A stretch of 64,000 nt of DNA from Jiangella sp. DSM 45060 (GCF_900105175.1 NZ_LT629771.1:3224001-3288000); one strand, 5' to 3'. Counted from the stretch's first letter, positions 1 through 8,915 are shown. A program made the numbers and translations. Notes: generated by a model not told the origin, from the letters alone.

Positions 1-802
1 GCGAGTGGATGGCGCCGGCGGACACGACGACCTCGGCGGCGCGGAACTCGACCGGCTCACCCGCGACGATCGCACGCACGCCGGTCACGCGGTTCCCGTC
101 GAACAGGACGCGGTCGACCAGCGCGTCGCCCACGACACGCAGGCCGGGACGGTCGCGCGCCGGTTCGAGGTACGCGTCGTTGGTCGAGACCCGGACGGTG
201 CCGAAGCTGTTGAGCGCGTACGGCGACACCCCGGTCGAGCCCGGCGCGTTGTGGTCCGGCGCCCACGGGTGGCCCAGCCGCCGCGCGGCCGCATCGACCG
301 CGGCGTCGACGGCGGCGAAGTTCTCGTGCCGCGGCCGCGTGATCGGGATCGGCCCGTCGCCGCCGTGGTACGCCTCGGCGCCGAAGTCCAGGTCGTTCTC
401 GAGCCGGCGCAGCAGCGGCAGGACGTCGTCGTGGCCCCAGCCGGCGCAGCCCTGCGCGGCCCAGCCGTCGAAGTCCTCGACGGTCGCCCGGATCGCGAAC
501 AGCCCGTTGACCGCGGAGCTGCCGCCCACGCCGCGTCCGCGCGCGTACGGCAGCCGGTCCTGCGCGGGCGTCCGCGCCGCCAGCAGCTCCGCGTACATGT
601 GGGTCTTCAGCAGGGTCGCGGTCGGCATGACGATCATCGGCTCGATGCTGCGGATCTCCGGGACCGCGTCGGCCGACCGGTAGTCCGGGCCGGCCTCCAG
701 GACGAGCACCCGGCGGCCGTCGTCCTCGGTCAGCCGGCCGGCCAGCGCCGCGCCCGCGGAACCGGCGCCGACGACGATGACGTCGTACTCGGGACCGCTC
801 AC
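1..802 (-). CDS. GMC-family FAD oxidoreductase, C-terminal part outside window
   Basis: The visible part (about 267 residues from the N-terminus) starts with a FAD-binding Rossmann motif, VVGAGSAGAALAGRL, and continues with the GMC signature GRGVGGSSAVNG near residue 90. This is the glucose-methanol-choline oxidoreductase fold of choline- and alcohol-dehydrogenase-like flavoenzymes, which oxidise an alcohol group. The GTG start overlaps the stop of the upstream S9 peptidase gene as GTGA, so it is the last visible gene of the five-gene peptidase operon. The catalytic C-terminal half lies beyond the left edge, so the substrate cannot be judged. In this setting an alcohol released from a peptide is a possible substrate (inference). 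Confidence 0.85.
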   Translation of the reverse strand, partial: MSGPEYDVIVVGAGSAGAALAGRLTEDDGRRVLVLEAGPDYRSADAVPEIRSIEPMIVMPTATLLKTHMYAELLAARTPAQDRLPYARGRGVGGSSAVNGLFAIRATVEDFDGWAAQGCAGWGHDDVLPLLRRLENDLDFGAEAYHGGDGPIPITRPRHENFAAVDAAVDAAARRLGHPWAPDHNAPGSTGVSPYALNSFGTVRVSTNDAYLEPARDRPGLRVVGDALVDRVLFDGNRVTGVRAIVAGEPVEFRAAEVVVSAGAIHS

Positions 803-2697
803 GGCTGCTCCTGACTACGCCCGCCGAGGTGTTCGGCGAAGAAGCGGTCCATGGCGTGGAACATGGTGAACAGGTTCTCGGGGTTCTGGAAGCCGTGGCC
901 CTCGTCGTCGGCGACGATGTACTCGACCGGGACGTCTCGCGCCCGGAGCGCGCCGACGATGTTGTCGGCCTCCTCCTTGACGACGCGCGAGTCGTTGGCG
1001 CCCTGCACGACGAGTAGCGGGGTCCGGATGCCGTCGACCATGGTGATCGGCGACCGCGTCAGCATGTCGGCCTCGTCCGCCGGGTCCTCGGGATCGCCGA
1101 CGTAGCGGTACCAGCTGTTGCCGATGAGCGGCTTGAGGAACTCCGGCAGCGTGCGCATGAAGTTCGGCAGGCTGGAGATGCCGACGTAGTCGACCGCCGC
1201 GGCGAAGAAGTCCGGGGTGACCGTGACGCCGACCAGCGTCGAGTAGCCGCCGTAGGACCCGCCGTAGATCCCGATGCGGGCCGGGTCGGCGTACCCCTGC
1301 TCGACGGCCCAGTTCGCGGCGTCGATCAGGTCGTCGTGCATCGCGCCGGCGAACTCCCTGATCGCGGCGGTGATGTGCCTGGCGCCGTACCCGGACGAGC
1401 CGCGGAAGTTCACCTGCAGCACGGCGTAGCCGCGATTAGCCAGGAACTGGATCTGCGGGTCGAACCCCCACGAGTCGTGACACCAGGGCCCGCCGTGCAC
1501 CTTCAGGATCAGCGGCAGCCCCGTCGGTTCGACGCCCACCGGCAGGGTGAGGAACGCGTGCAGCGGCAGCCCGTCCCGCGCCGGGAACGCGACCGGCGTC
1601 ATCGGCGCCAGCTCCGCCGGGTCCAGCCGCGGGTACGGCCGGAACAGCAGCCGGCTCTCCCGCGTGGTGTGGTCGTAGTAGTAGGTGAGGCCCGGCTCGC
1701 GGTCGTGGGCGAACGTCGCGACCCACCGCTGCTCGGTCTCGTCCGACGAGACCGCCGCCAGCACGCCGTCGGACAGCTTGGACAGCTCCGCGTACACGTC
1801 CGCGAAGTGCGGGTCGAGCACCAGGAGGTGCGGCCGCTCCCCCACGAACCGCACCGCCAGCACCTCGCCGGTGCGCCGGCTGGTGAACAGCGTGGGCGGA
1901 TAGGTGCGCGCGACGTAGCCCATGGTGCAGAGGCTGTGCCCGTCCAGTGCGGCGACCACGGTCTCTTCGCCGGTCTCGGCGTCGACGCGGACCAGGCGCA
2001 GGTCGTCGGTGCCCTGGTAGACGCCGACGAGCAGACCCTTCCCGTCCGCCGCGACGTGCGCCGGGTAGATCCCCATCGGGTACTCCGGGCCGCCGATGCG
2101 GTGGAACGGGCGCAGCTCGCCCGTCTCCTCGTCGGCCTTGGAGAACTCCCACACGCCGACCTCGGCGATGCGCGAGTAGAAGACCTCGCCCGCCCGGCCG
2201 AACAGGAAGTGCCCCGCGGACTCGGGGTTCTCCCGGTGCAGTGTCGTCTCGCCGGTGGCGATGTCGACGCGGAACGCGTCGACGAACATGTGCCGGCGGT
2301 TCATCGACACCACGACCGTGCCCGGCACCGACGACAACGGCGACACGTCCATGACCCGCGACCCCGGCGGCAGCGGCGTCAGGTCGACCGCGGGCTCGTC
2401 CGGCGCGTCGAGGTCGACCCGGTAGAGGTGCCAGTCCTCGTTGCCGTCGGTGTCCTGCAGGTACAGCAGCCACCGCGGCGAGTCGGTCCAGTAGTAGGTC
2501 TTGATGCCGCGCCGCTCGTCGTGCGTGACGCACACGGCGTCCTCGTGCTGCTCGTCGATGCCGCGGACCCAGACGTTCGTCCGCCCGCTCCACGGCGCCA
2601 GGTAGGCGAGGCGCTTGCCGTCGGGCGAGATCGACGCGCCGGAGAACTCCGGGTCGGCGAACAGCTCCTCGACCTCGATCACCCTCGGTGCGGCCAT
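799..2697 (-). CDS. S9 family (prolyl oligopeptidase-like) serine peptidase
   Basis: A 632-residue protein with an N-terminal beta-propeller-like region rich in short SPDGKRLAY-type blades (residues about 1-370) and a C-terminal alpha/beta-hydrolase domain. The nucleophile is Ser481 in GGSYGGYS. The acid is in GANDSRV and the histidine in DEGHGF. The oxyanion region HGGPW and the NFRGSSGYG stretch are typical of acylaminoacyl-peptidase/prolyl oligopeptidase relatives. No signal peptide is seen, so it probably cleaves imported short peptides in the cytoplasm. It starts 7 bases after the M19-like gene and overlaps the GMC oxidoreductase start. Exact specificity cannot be read from sequence. Confidence 0.93.
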   Translation of the reverse strand: MAAPRVIEVEELFADPEFSGASISPDGKRLAYLAPWSGRTNVWVRGIDEQHEDAVCVTHDERRGIKTYYWTDSPRWLLYLQDTDGNEDWHLYRVDLDAPDEPAVDLTPLPPGSRVMDVSPLSSVPGTVVVSMNRRHMFVDAFRVDIATGETTLHRENPESAGHFLFGRAGEVFYSRIAEVGVWEFSKADEETGELRPFHRIGGPEYPMGIYPAHVAADGKGLLVGVYQGTDDLRLVRVDAETGEETVVAALDGHSLCTMGYVARTYPPTLFTSRRTGEVLAVRFVGERPHLLVLDPHFADVYAELSKLSDGVLAAVSSDETEQRWVATFAHDREPGLTYYYDHTTRESRLLFRPYPRLDPAELAPMTPVAFPARDGLPLHAFLTLPVGVEPTGLPLILKVHGGPWCHDSWGFDPQIQFLANRGYAVLQVNFRGSSGYGARHITAAIREFAGAMHDDLIDAANWAVEQGYADPARIGIYGGSYGGYSTLVGVTVTPDFFAAAVDYVGISSLPNFMRTLPEFLKPLIGNSWYRYVGDPEDPADEADMLTRSPITMVDGIRTPLLVVQGANDSRVVKEEADNIVGALRARDVPVEYIVADDEGHGFQNPENLFTMFHAMDRFFAEHLGGRSQEQP

Positions 2698-2704
2698 GAC
2701 GTGC

Positions 2705-3703
2705 TCACCTCGCCGTCTCGGGCCGGGCCCGCTCGAGCATCGCCAGATAGGACCCGCCGGTGACGAGGTCGAGCTCGGCCTGGCCGAGGCCGCGCTCGCG
2801 CAGGCCTTCGACGAGGTTGCCGAGGCGGCTGGCGTCCTCCATGCCCTCGGGCCCGACGGCGTAGACGTCCGGGCCGATCTCGTTCAGCCCGTAGGCGTTG
2901 TCCGGGTCGGCCTGCTTGAGGCCGGCCGAGATCATCTCGATGGGCGACCCGGAGTAGTCCGCCCCGATCGCCAGGTGCTCGGCGCCGACCAGGTCGTAGA
3001 TGTGCATCGCGTGGTCGAGCACGTCCGACAGCGTCGCCCGGTAGGGGTCCTCGGTGACGTAGCCGCGGTAGGTGGTGATGCCGATGACGCCGTTGCGCGC
3101 GGCGACGGCCTTGATCTGCTCGTCGGTCAGGTTGCGCCGGTGCGGGGAGACGGCGTCGGCGTTGGCGTGGGAGACGAAGATGTCGCCGTCGTAGAGGTCC
3201 AGCGCGTCCCAGAACGACGCCCGCGACATGTGGACGAGGTCCACCATGAGCGGCAGCGACTCCAGCGCCTTGAGCACCTGCTTGCCGAGGTGACTGAACC
3301 CGCCCTCGCCGAAGCGCTCGTTGCAGCCGGTGCAGAGCAGGTTCTGCATGTTGTGCGAGAACGTGAACGTCGTGACGCCCAGCTGGGACATCGTCTCCAG
3401 CGCCTCGAAGTCGCCGACCAGCGGGCCGTACCCCTCGAACGACATGAACAGGCCGAACGACCCCTCGGGACGGTTGTCGAAGTCGGCCCGCGACGTGCAG
3501 AACGTGATCTCGCCCTCCGAGCCGCGGGCCTCGGACAGCAGCATGCCGACCGTGGGCCAGTCGGAGACCTGCATGACGGCCCCGGTCAGGCCGCCGGCCC
3601 GCCACGCGTCCAGGTAGTGCTCACGCAGGATCTGGGCGTTCGGGTCGGCCCGGTGGCCCTCCATCACGTGCGCGATGGTGGGGCCGACGTAGATGTTGAT
3701 CAT
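2705..3703 (-). CDS. M19 membrane-dipeptidase-like protein lacking the N-terminal HxD zinc motif
   Basis: A 332-residue protein clearly related to renal-dipeptidase-type M19 peptidases. It has the bridging glutamate (MSFEGYGPL), two histidine motifs (DLVHMSRASFWDAL and FVSHANADAVSPHRRNL) and the late aspartate (IGADYSG). The usual N-terminal DxHxD motif, which supplies two ligands of one zinc, is absent: the protein starts MINIYVGPTIAHVMEG, and no such motif occurs upstream in frame. A normal two-zinc site is therefore doubtful. Its start overlaps the upstream S9 gene as ATGA. A close paralogue with the same lack is at 7898-8896, while the one at 30764-31798 keeps the motif. Confidence 0.88.
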   Translation of the reverse strand: MINIYVGPTIAHVMEGHRADPNAQILREHYLDAWRAGGLTGAVMQVSDWPTVGMLLSEARGSEGEITFCTSRADFDNRPEGSFGLFMSFEGYGPLVGDFEALETMSQLGVTTFTFSHNMQNLLCTGCNERFGEGGFSHLGKQVLKALESLPLMVDLVHMSRASFWDALDLYDGDIFVSHANADAVSPHRRNLTDEQIKAVAARNGVIGITTYRGYVTEDPYRATLSDVLDHAMHIYDLVGAEHLAIGADYSGSPIEMISAGLKQADPDNAYGLNEIGPDVYAVGPEGMEDASRLGNLVEGLRERGLGQAELDLVTGGSYLAMLERARPETAR

Positions 3704-5547
3704 CTCGCTCCTCCTTCTGGCGCTGACGAGCCCACGGCCAGGACGCGGGCGTAGAAGTCGCGCTCGGCCTCGAGGGCGTGGACGAGGTTCTCGGCCTTCG
3801 CGAACAGGTGGCCCTCGCCCGCGTAGACGTGGTGCTCGTGCTCGACGCCGCGCTCGCGCAGCACGACGGCGATCGCCTCGGCCTGGTCGGCCGGCACCAC
3901 GTGGTCGGCCTCCCCCTGCAGGAGGATCAGCGGCGCGGTGATGTGGTCGGCCGCCGTGACCGGCGAGCGCTCGGTGTAGAGCTCCTTCGCCTCCGGCAGC
4001 GGGCCGATCAGCGAGTCGAGGTAGCGGGACTCGAACTTGTGCGTGTCCGTCGCCATCTTGTACGCGTCGGCGACGCCGTTCATGCTGCCGCCGGCCGCGA
4101 ACACGTCGCGGAAGGCCATGGCGCACAGCGTCAGCCAGCCACCGCCGCTGAGGCCGCGGATCACCAGCCGCGACCCGTCGGCCAGCCCTTTGGCCACGAG
4201 GTACTCGGCGCCCGCCACGGCGTCGTCGACGTCGACCACGCCCCAGGTGCCCTTGAGGGCGTCGCGGTAGGCGCGCCCGTAGCCGCTGCTGCCGCGGAAG
4301 TTGAGCTCCAGGTAGCCGTATCCGCGGCTGGTCCAGTACTGCTGGCGCAGGTCGAGCACGGGCACGACGTGGCCGGTGGGTCCGCCGTGGCAGTTGACGA
4401 TCAGCGGCGGCGGGCCGTCGACGGGCACCGTCGGCGGGTACCAGAAGGCGTGCGCCACCGCCCCGTCCGTCGTCGGGTAGGTGATGGCCTCCGGCACCGC
4501 CACGGTCTCGGGTGCCACCGTGCCGTTGTCGCGCACCACCTCGCCGACGCCGCCGGTGGCCGGGTCGAGCAGGACCACCGCGGGAGCGTGCCGGTATCCG
4601 GCGGCGATGACGGCGATGCGGTCGCCGACGACGGTCGGCGAGACGAACTGCGTGTACGGCGTCGCGATCTCGTCCAGCCGGCCGTCGGCATGCCGGACGC
4701 CCAGGTGCTCGACGCCGTCGATCGTCCACTTCACCACCAGCCGCCCGTCGGCGAAGACGTCGAGGCTGCGCAGGCCGAGGAACCACACGGGGCCGCCCAT
4801 GTCGGCCTCCATGCGCACCAGCGGAGCGGTGTCACCAGCGCGGTAGAGGTTCCACCAGCCGGTGCGGTCGCTGAGGAAGAGCAGCTCGCCGTCCGGGGTC
4901 CAGGTGGGCTCGAGGACCGACTCGCCGGTGGAGCCGGCGACGAGGGTCGCCGGGCCGATGCCGCCGGGGGTGACGGCGGCGGTCCACAGCTGCGTGCCGT
5001 CCCACGGCATCCGCGGGTGGTCCCAGGTGATCCAGGCGATCCTGGTCCCGTCGGGCGACACCCGCGGCGAGCCCACGAAGTCGTGGCCGCCGTCGAGGAC
5101 GACGGGGTCCTCCGCGCCGTCCAGCCGGACCCGCACCAGCTCGTTGGCGATGCCGCCGTCGTCGTGGTGCTGCTCCCGGACGGCGTGGACGTGCTCGCCG
5201 CTCACGACGAAGTCGCTCCACCGGACGCTCTTGCCCGGCGCCGCGGGCGTGACGGGCGCGCCGCGGCGCACGCTGTGGATGCGCTGGTCCTCACTGTCGC
5301 ACAGCAGCACCTCGCCGTCCGGCGCAACGCCGTACGGGATGCCGCCGTAGCCGACGATGTTGCTGCTCGACCGCCCCGGCGGGGTGAGGTCGACCGGCTC
5401 GGCGCCCGGTTCCCAGCGGACCACGACGGTGCGGGCCTGCGCCGGCCTCGTCTCGGTCCACAGCAGGGCCTCGCCGTCAGAGCGCAGCCAGTTGAACGTC
5501 CGCGCCGGCGCGAACACGTCCGCCGCGGACAGCGCGCCGGCCGTCAT
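3700..5547 (-). CDS. S9 family serine peptidase
   Basis: A 615-residue protein with an N-terminal propeller (residues about 1-360) and an alpha/beta-hydrolase domain. The nucleophile is Ser467 in GLSGGGWL, a slightly unusual GxSxGG version. The acid lies in QGEADHVV and the histidine in AGEGHLF. NCHGGPTGH and NFRGSSGYG mark the oxyanion region. The ATG at 5547 overlaps the stop of the S10 gene (ATGA), which decides the start although the frame stays open well upstream. Only distantly similar to the S9 protein at 799-2697, so the operon carries two different S9 enzymes rather than a fresh duplication. It is probably a cytoplasmic oligopeptidase. Confidence 0.92.
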   Translation of the reverse strand: MTAGALSAADVFAPARTFNWLRSDGEALLWTETRPAQARTVVVRWEPGAEPVDLTPPGRSSSNIVGYGGIPYGVAPDGEVLLCDSEDQRIHSVRRGAPVTPAAPGKSVRWSDFVVSGEHVHAVREQHHDDGGIANELVRVRLDGAEDPVVLDGGHDFVGSPRVSPDGTRIAWITWDHPRMPWDGTQLWTAAVTPGGIGPATLVAGSTGESVLEPTWTPDGELLFLSDRTGWWNLYRAGDTAPLVRMEADMGGPVWFLGLRSLDVFADGRLVVKWTIDGVEHLGVRHADGRLDEIATPYTQFVSPTVVGDRIAVIAAGYRHAPAVVLLDPATGGVGEVVRDNGTVAPETVAVPEAITYPTTDGAVAHAFWYPPTVPVDGPPPLIVNCHGGPTGHVVPVLDLRQQYWTSRGYGYLELNFRGSSGYGRAYRDALKGTWGVVDVDDAVAGAEYLVAKGLADGSRLVIRGLSGGGWLTLCAMAFRDVFAAGGSMNGVADAYKMATDTHKFESRYLDSLIGPLPEAKELYTERSPVTAADHITAPLILLQGEADHVVPADQAEAIAVVLRERGVEHEHHVYAGEGHLFAKAENLVHALEAERDFYARVLAVGSSAPEGGAR

Positions 5548-7040
5548 GCACCGATGCCCGTCCGGACGGAGGTGAGGAACTCCACCAGGTCGGCGCGCGT
5601 CTGGGCCAGCGACGGCTCGTGCAGGTAGATCATGTGCCCGGACTCGTAGCGCTTCTTGGTGACGTTGCGCGCCACGTCCGGGTGCAGGTGCAGGTGGTCG
5701 AACGTCAGCTCGGCCGGGAAGAACGGCGTGCCGAGGTCGTAGTAGCCGCTGAGCAGGAACACCTTGAGGTGGGGTGAGCGGTACATCGCTCCGCGGAGCA
5801 ACGTGGCCACCTCGAGCTGGGGCGTCCAGATGCCCATCTGCTCGCTCTCGCGGTGCTTCCACTCGAAGCGCGGGCGGATGTGCCGGTACAGCAGGGGCCG
5901 GTCGGCCTCCCAGCCGAGGTCGCCGCGCAGGTACTTGGTCAGCGCCGCCGTCGCCGCGCCGGTGGGCGCCGTGTAGCTGGGGTCGTTCTCGAACGCCTCG
6001 CCGGCGGAGTCGGAGTCGACGCCGGTGAAGCGGGTGTCGAGCCGGCCGACGGTGCGTCCCCGGTCGCGCAGCAGTTCCTTCATGAACCGCCAGAGCGTCA
6101 CCCGCAGGTTCGCCCGGAGGAAGTACTCGGCCGAGATGCCGGTCAGCTCCGACAGCCGGCCGGCGATGCGCTGCTCCTCCGCGGCGGTGAGCCGGCTGCC
6201 CTTCAGCAGAGCCACCGAGTACTCGTTCAGGGCGAAGTCCTCGGCCTCCGCGACGACCGTGGTCAGGTCGCCGGAGATGACGCCGTGGTACCAGGCGGTC
6301 GCGGCGTAGCTGGGCAGCTGGCCGACCGGGCCGTTGTTGACGCCGACGCCGAAGGTCGTCCCCGCGACGTCCATGAGCGACGACAGCAGGATGACGCCGT
6401 CGACGAACAGACCCGGCCCCTGCTGCAGGTAGTCGGCCACCGCCGGCGCCCGGAGCGTCCCGTAGCTCTCGCCGAAGAGCACGATCGGGCTGTCGCCGCG
6501 ACTCTCGCGCGCGATGAACTCCAGCACGAAGTCCCCGACCACGGCGGCGTCGACCTCGATGCCGTAGAACTCCTTGGGATCCACGCCGGGCGCGGTCCGG
6601 CTGAAGCCGGTGCTCGGCGGGTCGAGGAACACGAGGTCGGCCACGTCCAGCAGCGAGTGCTCGTTCTCCTTCAGCTCCCACCGCGAGACGTCGACCAGCG
6701 GGTCGCCCTCGAACACGACGCGGCGCGGGCCGTAGCTGTACATGTGCAGCCAGATCGTCGACGAGCCCGGGCCGCCGTTCCACACGAACACCAGCGGGCG
6801 TTCCTGGGTCGACGACACCCCGTCGCGCAGGTAGGCGGTGTAGAAGATGGCGACCTTCGGCTTGCTCTGCTCGTCATCGTCGTGCATGACCATGCGACCG
6901 GTCTTGGCCGTGTACTGGATCCGCTCGCCGCCGATGGTGACGGCGTGCTGGCTGACGAACTGCTGGTCCTCCAGTGGCTTGGCGTCCGCGACCTTGTCGG
7001 CCTCGGTGGCGGTGGACTGACTGGTCGCGGCTTCCGGCAT
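5544..7040 (-). CDS. S10 family serine carboxypeptidase-like protein
   Basis: A 498-residue protein of the serine carboxypeptidase family. NGGPGSSTIWLH forms the oxyanion region and Ser192 in GESYGTLRAP is the nucleophile. The acid is expected in SGYYDLGTPFF and the histidine in YESGHMIYLHE near the C-terminus. No secretion signal is evident: the N-terminus is polar (MPEAATSQSTATEADK). S10 enzymes remove C-terminal residues, often at low pH. It is the first gene of the peptidase operon, and its promoter region contains an inverted repeat (7086-7118) shared with the divergent FhuF-like gene. Bacterial S10 proteins of this kind are poorly characterised, so the specificity is open. Confidence 0.9.
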   Translation of the reverse strand: MPEAATSQSTATEADKVADAKPLEDQQFVSQHAVTIGGERIQYTAKTGRMVMHDDDEQSKPKVAIFYTAYLRDGVSSTQERPLVFVWNGGPGSSTIWLHMYSYGPRRVVFEGDPLVDVSRWELKENEHSLLDVADLVFLDPPSTGFSRTAPGVDPKEFYGIEVDAAVVGDFVLEFIARESRGDSPIVLFGESYGTLRAPAVADYLQQGPGLFVDGVILLSSLMDVAGTTFGVGVNNGPVGQLPSYAATAWYHGVISGDLTTVVAEAEDFALNEYSVALLKGSRLTAAEEQRIAGRLSELTGISAEYFLRANLRVTLWRFMKELLRDRGRTVGRLDTRFTGVDSDSAGEAFENDPSYTAPTGAATAALTKYLRGDLGWEADRPLLYRHIRPRFEWKHRESEQMGIWTPQLEVATLLRGAMYRSPHLKVFLLSGYYDLGTPFFPAELTFDHLHLHPDVARNVTKKRYESGHMIYLHEPSLAQTRADLVEFLTSVRTGIGA

Positions 7041-7085
7041 CGATGTCTCCCAGAGATCGGCGGTGTTTGGACTGTATGGCTATGG

Positions 7086-7118
7086 CAATCTAGCGTCAAT
7101 AGCATGTGCTCTAGATTG
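7086..7118. promoter_or_regulatory. Inverted repeat in divergent promoter region (putative operator)
   Basis: Perfect 8-base arms CAATCTAG (7086-7093) and CTAGATTG (7111-7118) are separated by 17 bases. They lie in the 108-base divergent gap between the S10 gene (start 7040) and the FhuF-like gene (start 7149), in a locally AT-richer stretch. The position suits a repressor site or overlapping divergent promoters, but no regulator can be assigned. Confidence 0.4.
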
Positions 7119-7148
7119 AGCTAGTGAAGTGGGTTCTTGAGGAGGCGC

Positions 7149-7772
7149 ATGGGTGACACGGAGGCGGTGGTACGCCGGGTCCGCGACCGCACGCCGTTCT
7201 ACGTCGTGCGCGTCGGAGCCGAGGCCGCCGGCCGACCCACCGCGGACCTGCGTGACCCGGACGTCGCCGTCGCGCTCATCGGCGAGCTGGGCCGGCGGAT
7301 CGGCGCCGCCGAGACCCGCGTCGCGGTCTCGACCCTCTTCCTCGGCTACGCGTCGCGCCTGTGGTGTCTCGCCATCGGCACCGCCGCGCTGACCGGCCGC
7401 GGTCTCGACCTGGACCCCGGCGCCCTGGGCTGGTCCAGCTCCCGGGGCACGCTGACGCTGCACTGCCGCACGCCGCGCCTCGGCGCGACGCCCGCCGACG
7501 AGGTGGCCGACCGGCAGCTGACGCCGCTGGTGCGCGCCTGGAGCCGCTGGATCGCTCCCGGCGCCCTGTGGGGCAACGCCGCGTCGGCCCTGCGTGGCGC
7601 GGGCACCGTCCTGGGGCCCGCGGCGATGTCGCTGGCCGAGGAGGCGCTCACCCACCCGCAGCTGGCCGGCCGGCTCGAGCCGGGCACCTACCGGCGGCGC
7701 AGCTGCTGCCTGTTCTACCGCGCCCGGCCCGGCGCCTACTGCGGCGACTGCCCGCTGCCCCGGCGCACCTAG
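7149..7772 (+). CDS. FhuF-like ferric reductase / siderophore-iron reductase
   Basis: A 207-residue protein ending in RRRSCCLFYRARPGAYCGDC, which is exactly CC-x10-C-x2-C. This is the [2Fe-2S] cluster signature of FhuF-type ferric-siderophore reductases, which release iron from imported siderophores in the cytoplasm. The rest matches the size and variable character of this family. The ATG at 7149 is chosen because AGGAGG lies just before it; an in-frame TTG at 7137 sits inside the ribosome-binding site. The gene stands alone between two peptidase operons on the other strand and has no siderophore transporter beside it, so its link to the island is unclear. Confidence 0.8.
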   Translation: MGDTEAVVRRVRDRTPFYVVRVGAEAAGRPTADLRDPDVAVALIGELGRRIGAAETRVAVSTLFLGYASRLWCLAIGTAALTGRGLDLDPGALGWSSSRGTLTLHCRTPRLGATPADEVADRQLTPLVRAWSRWIAPGALWGNAASALRGAGTVLGPAAMSLAEEALTHPQLAGRLEPGTYRRRSCCLFYRARPGAYCGDCPLPRRT

Positions 7773-7779
7773 CGCCCGC

Positions 7780-7872
7780 CTTGGCACGTTGAAGGTGACC
7801 AATCGTGCCGGATATGCCCGAATTGTGGAGCGCCCGGACGTGCCAAGGGTGCGCCCCGGCGTGCCAAGCACG
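7780..7872. repeat. Short repeats and hairpin between converging genes
   Basis: In the 125-base gap between the converging FhuF-like and M19-like genes, CTTGGCACG (7780-7788) is followed by two inverted copies, CGTGCCAAG at 7839-7847 and 7860-7868. The last copy can also fold locally as CGTGC-CAA-GCACG. This may be a bidirectional terminator, but no T-run is present. Confidence 0.4.
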
Positions 7873-7897
7873 TCCGGCCGAAGCGAGCCGCGGTTCA

Positions 7898-8896
7898 TCA
7901 GGGCTTCGACGGGCGCGACCGCTCCAGCATCCGCAGGTAGGACTCCCCGCAGACCAGGTCGACCTCGTCGGGAGTCAGGCCGCGCTCGGCGAGGCCGGTG
8001 GCGATCGCACCCAGGTTGCTGGCGTCCTCCAGACCCTCCGGGCCGTACGTGTACAGCTCGCGGCCGCGGCCCTTGATGCCGTGGGCGCCGTCGGGGTCGA
8101 TCATGTCCAGCACCGGCAGCAGCATCTCGACGGGCGACTCGCAGTAGTCGGCACCGATGCTGAGGTGCTCCGGCCCCACCATGTCGTACATGTACATCGC
8201 GTGGTCGAGCAGGTCGGACAGCGTGGCCTTCATCGGCTCCGGCGACACGTAGCCGCGGAACGTGTTGAGCCCGATCGTCCCGTTGCGCTCGGCGACCGCC
8301 TTGATCTGGTCGTCGGTCAGGTTGCGCGGGTGCGGGCAGAGCGCGTCGGCGTTGGAGTGCGACACGAACAGGTCGCCGTCGTAGAGGTCGAGCGCGTCCC
8401 AGAACGACGCCCGCGACATGTGGACGAGGTCGATCATCATCGGCAGCGACTCCAGCTCCTGCAGCGTCTGCTTGCCGAGGTGGCTGAACCCGCCCTCGCC
8501 GAAGCGCTCGTTGCTGCCGGTGCACAGCAGGTTCTGCAGGTTGTGCGAGAACGTGAACGTGGTGACGCCGAGCTCGGCCAGCGTGTGCAGTGCCTCGAAG
8601 TCGCCCGCGAACGGTCCGTGGCCCTCGAGGGAGAGGAAGATCCCGAACGACCCCTCCGGGCGGTTGTCGAAGTCGGCCCGCGTCCGGCAGTACGTGATCT
8701 CGCCCTCGGAGCGGTCGATCTCCGCGAAGTAGGCGTTGATGGACGGCCAGTTCGAGACCTGCACGACGGCGGCCTCGAGGCCGCCCGCACGCCATCGCGG
8801 GAGGTAGGTGGAGCGCAGCACCTCCGCCCTGTTGCCCGGGATGCCGTGGTGGGCCATGACGTCGTAGATGACGCCGCCGACGTAGCTGTTGATCAC
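7898..8896 (-). CDS. M19 membrane-dipeptidase-like protein lacking the N-terminal HxD zinc motif (paralogue)
   Basis: A 332-residue close paralogue of the protein at 2705-3703, with long identical stretches such as the SHLGKQ region and DLVHMSRASFWDALDLYDGD. It has the M19 glutamate (LSLEGHGPF), both later histidine motifs (DLVHMS, FVSHSNADALCPHPRNL) and IGADY. It starts MINSYVGGVIYDVM, again without DxHxD. It is the last gene of the first Opp operon, 19 bases after the ATPase gene, so it probably acts on what that importer brings in. The same unusual subtype in two separate peptide operons suggests a conserved, perhaps altered, activity rather than decay. Confidence 0.88.
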   Translation of the reverse strand: MINSYVGGVIYDVMAHHGIPGNRAEVLRSTYLPRWRAGGLEAAVVQVSNWPSINAYFAEIDRSEGEITYCRTRADFDNRPEGSFGIFLSLEGHGPFAGDFEALHTLAELGVTTFTFSHNLQNLLCTGSNERFGEGGFSHLGKQTLQELESLPMMIDLVHMSRASFWDALDLYDGDLFVSHSNADALCPHPRNLTDDQIKAVAERNGTIGLNTFRGYVSPEPMKATLSDLLDHAMYMYDMVGPEHLSIGADYCESPVEMLLPVLDMIDPDGAHGIKGRGRELYTYGPEGLEDASNLGAIATGLAERGLTPDEVDLVCGESYLRMLERSRPSKP

Positions 8897-8915
8897 GATC
8901 AGTTCCCTTCTGTCG

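Noticed and set aside
1336-2763. Long plus-strand open frame opposite the S9 peptidase gene, and many similar long frames on the antisense strand across the window
   Set aside because: They mirror real genes in a high-GC genome; their translations are rich in Arg, Pro, His and Val, and they have no family motifs or ribosome-binding sites.
3700-6783. A single 1027-residue fusion of an upstream segment with the S9 peptidase
   Set aside because: The upstream part is an out-of-frame reading of the S10 gene; the ATGA overlap at 5544-5547 and the protein homology place the true start at 5547.
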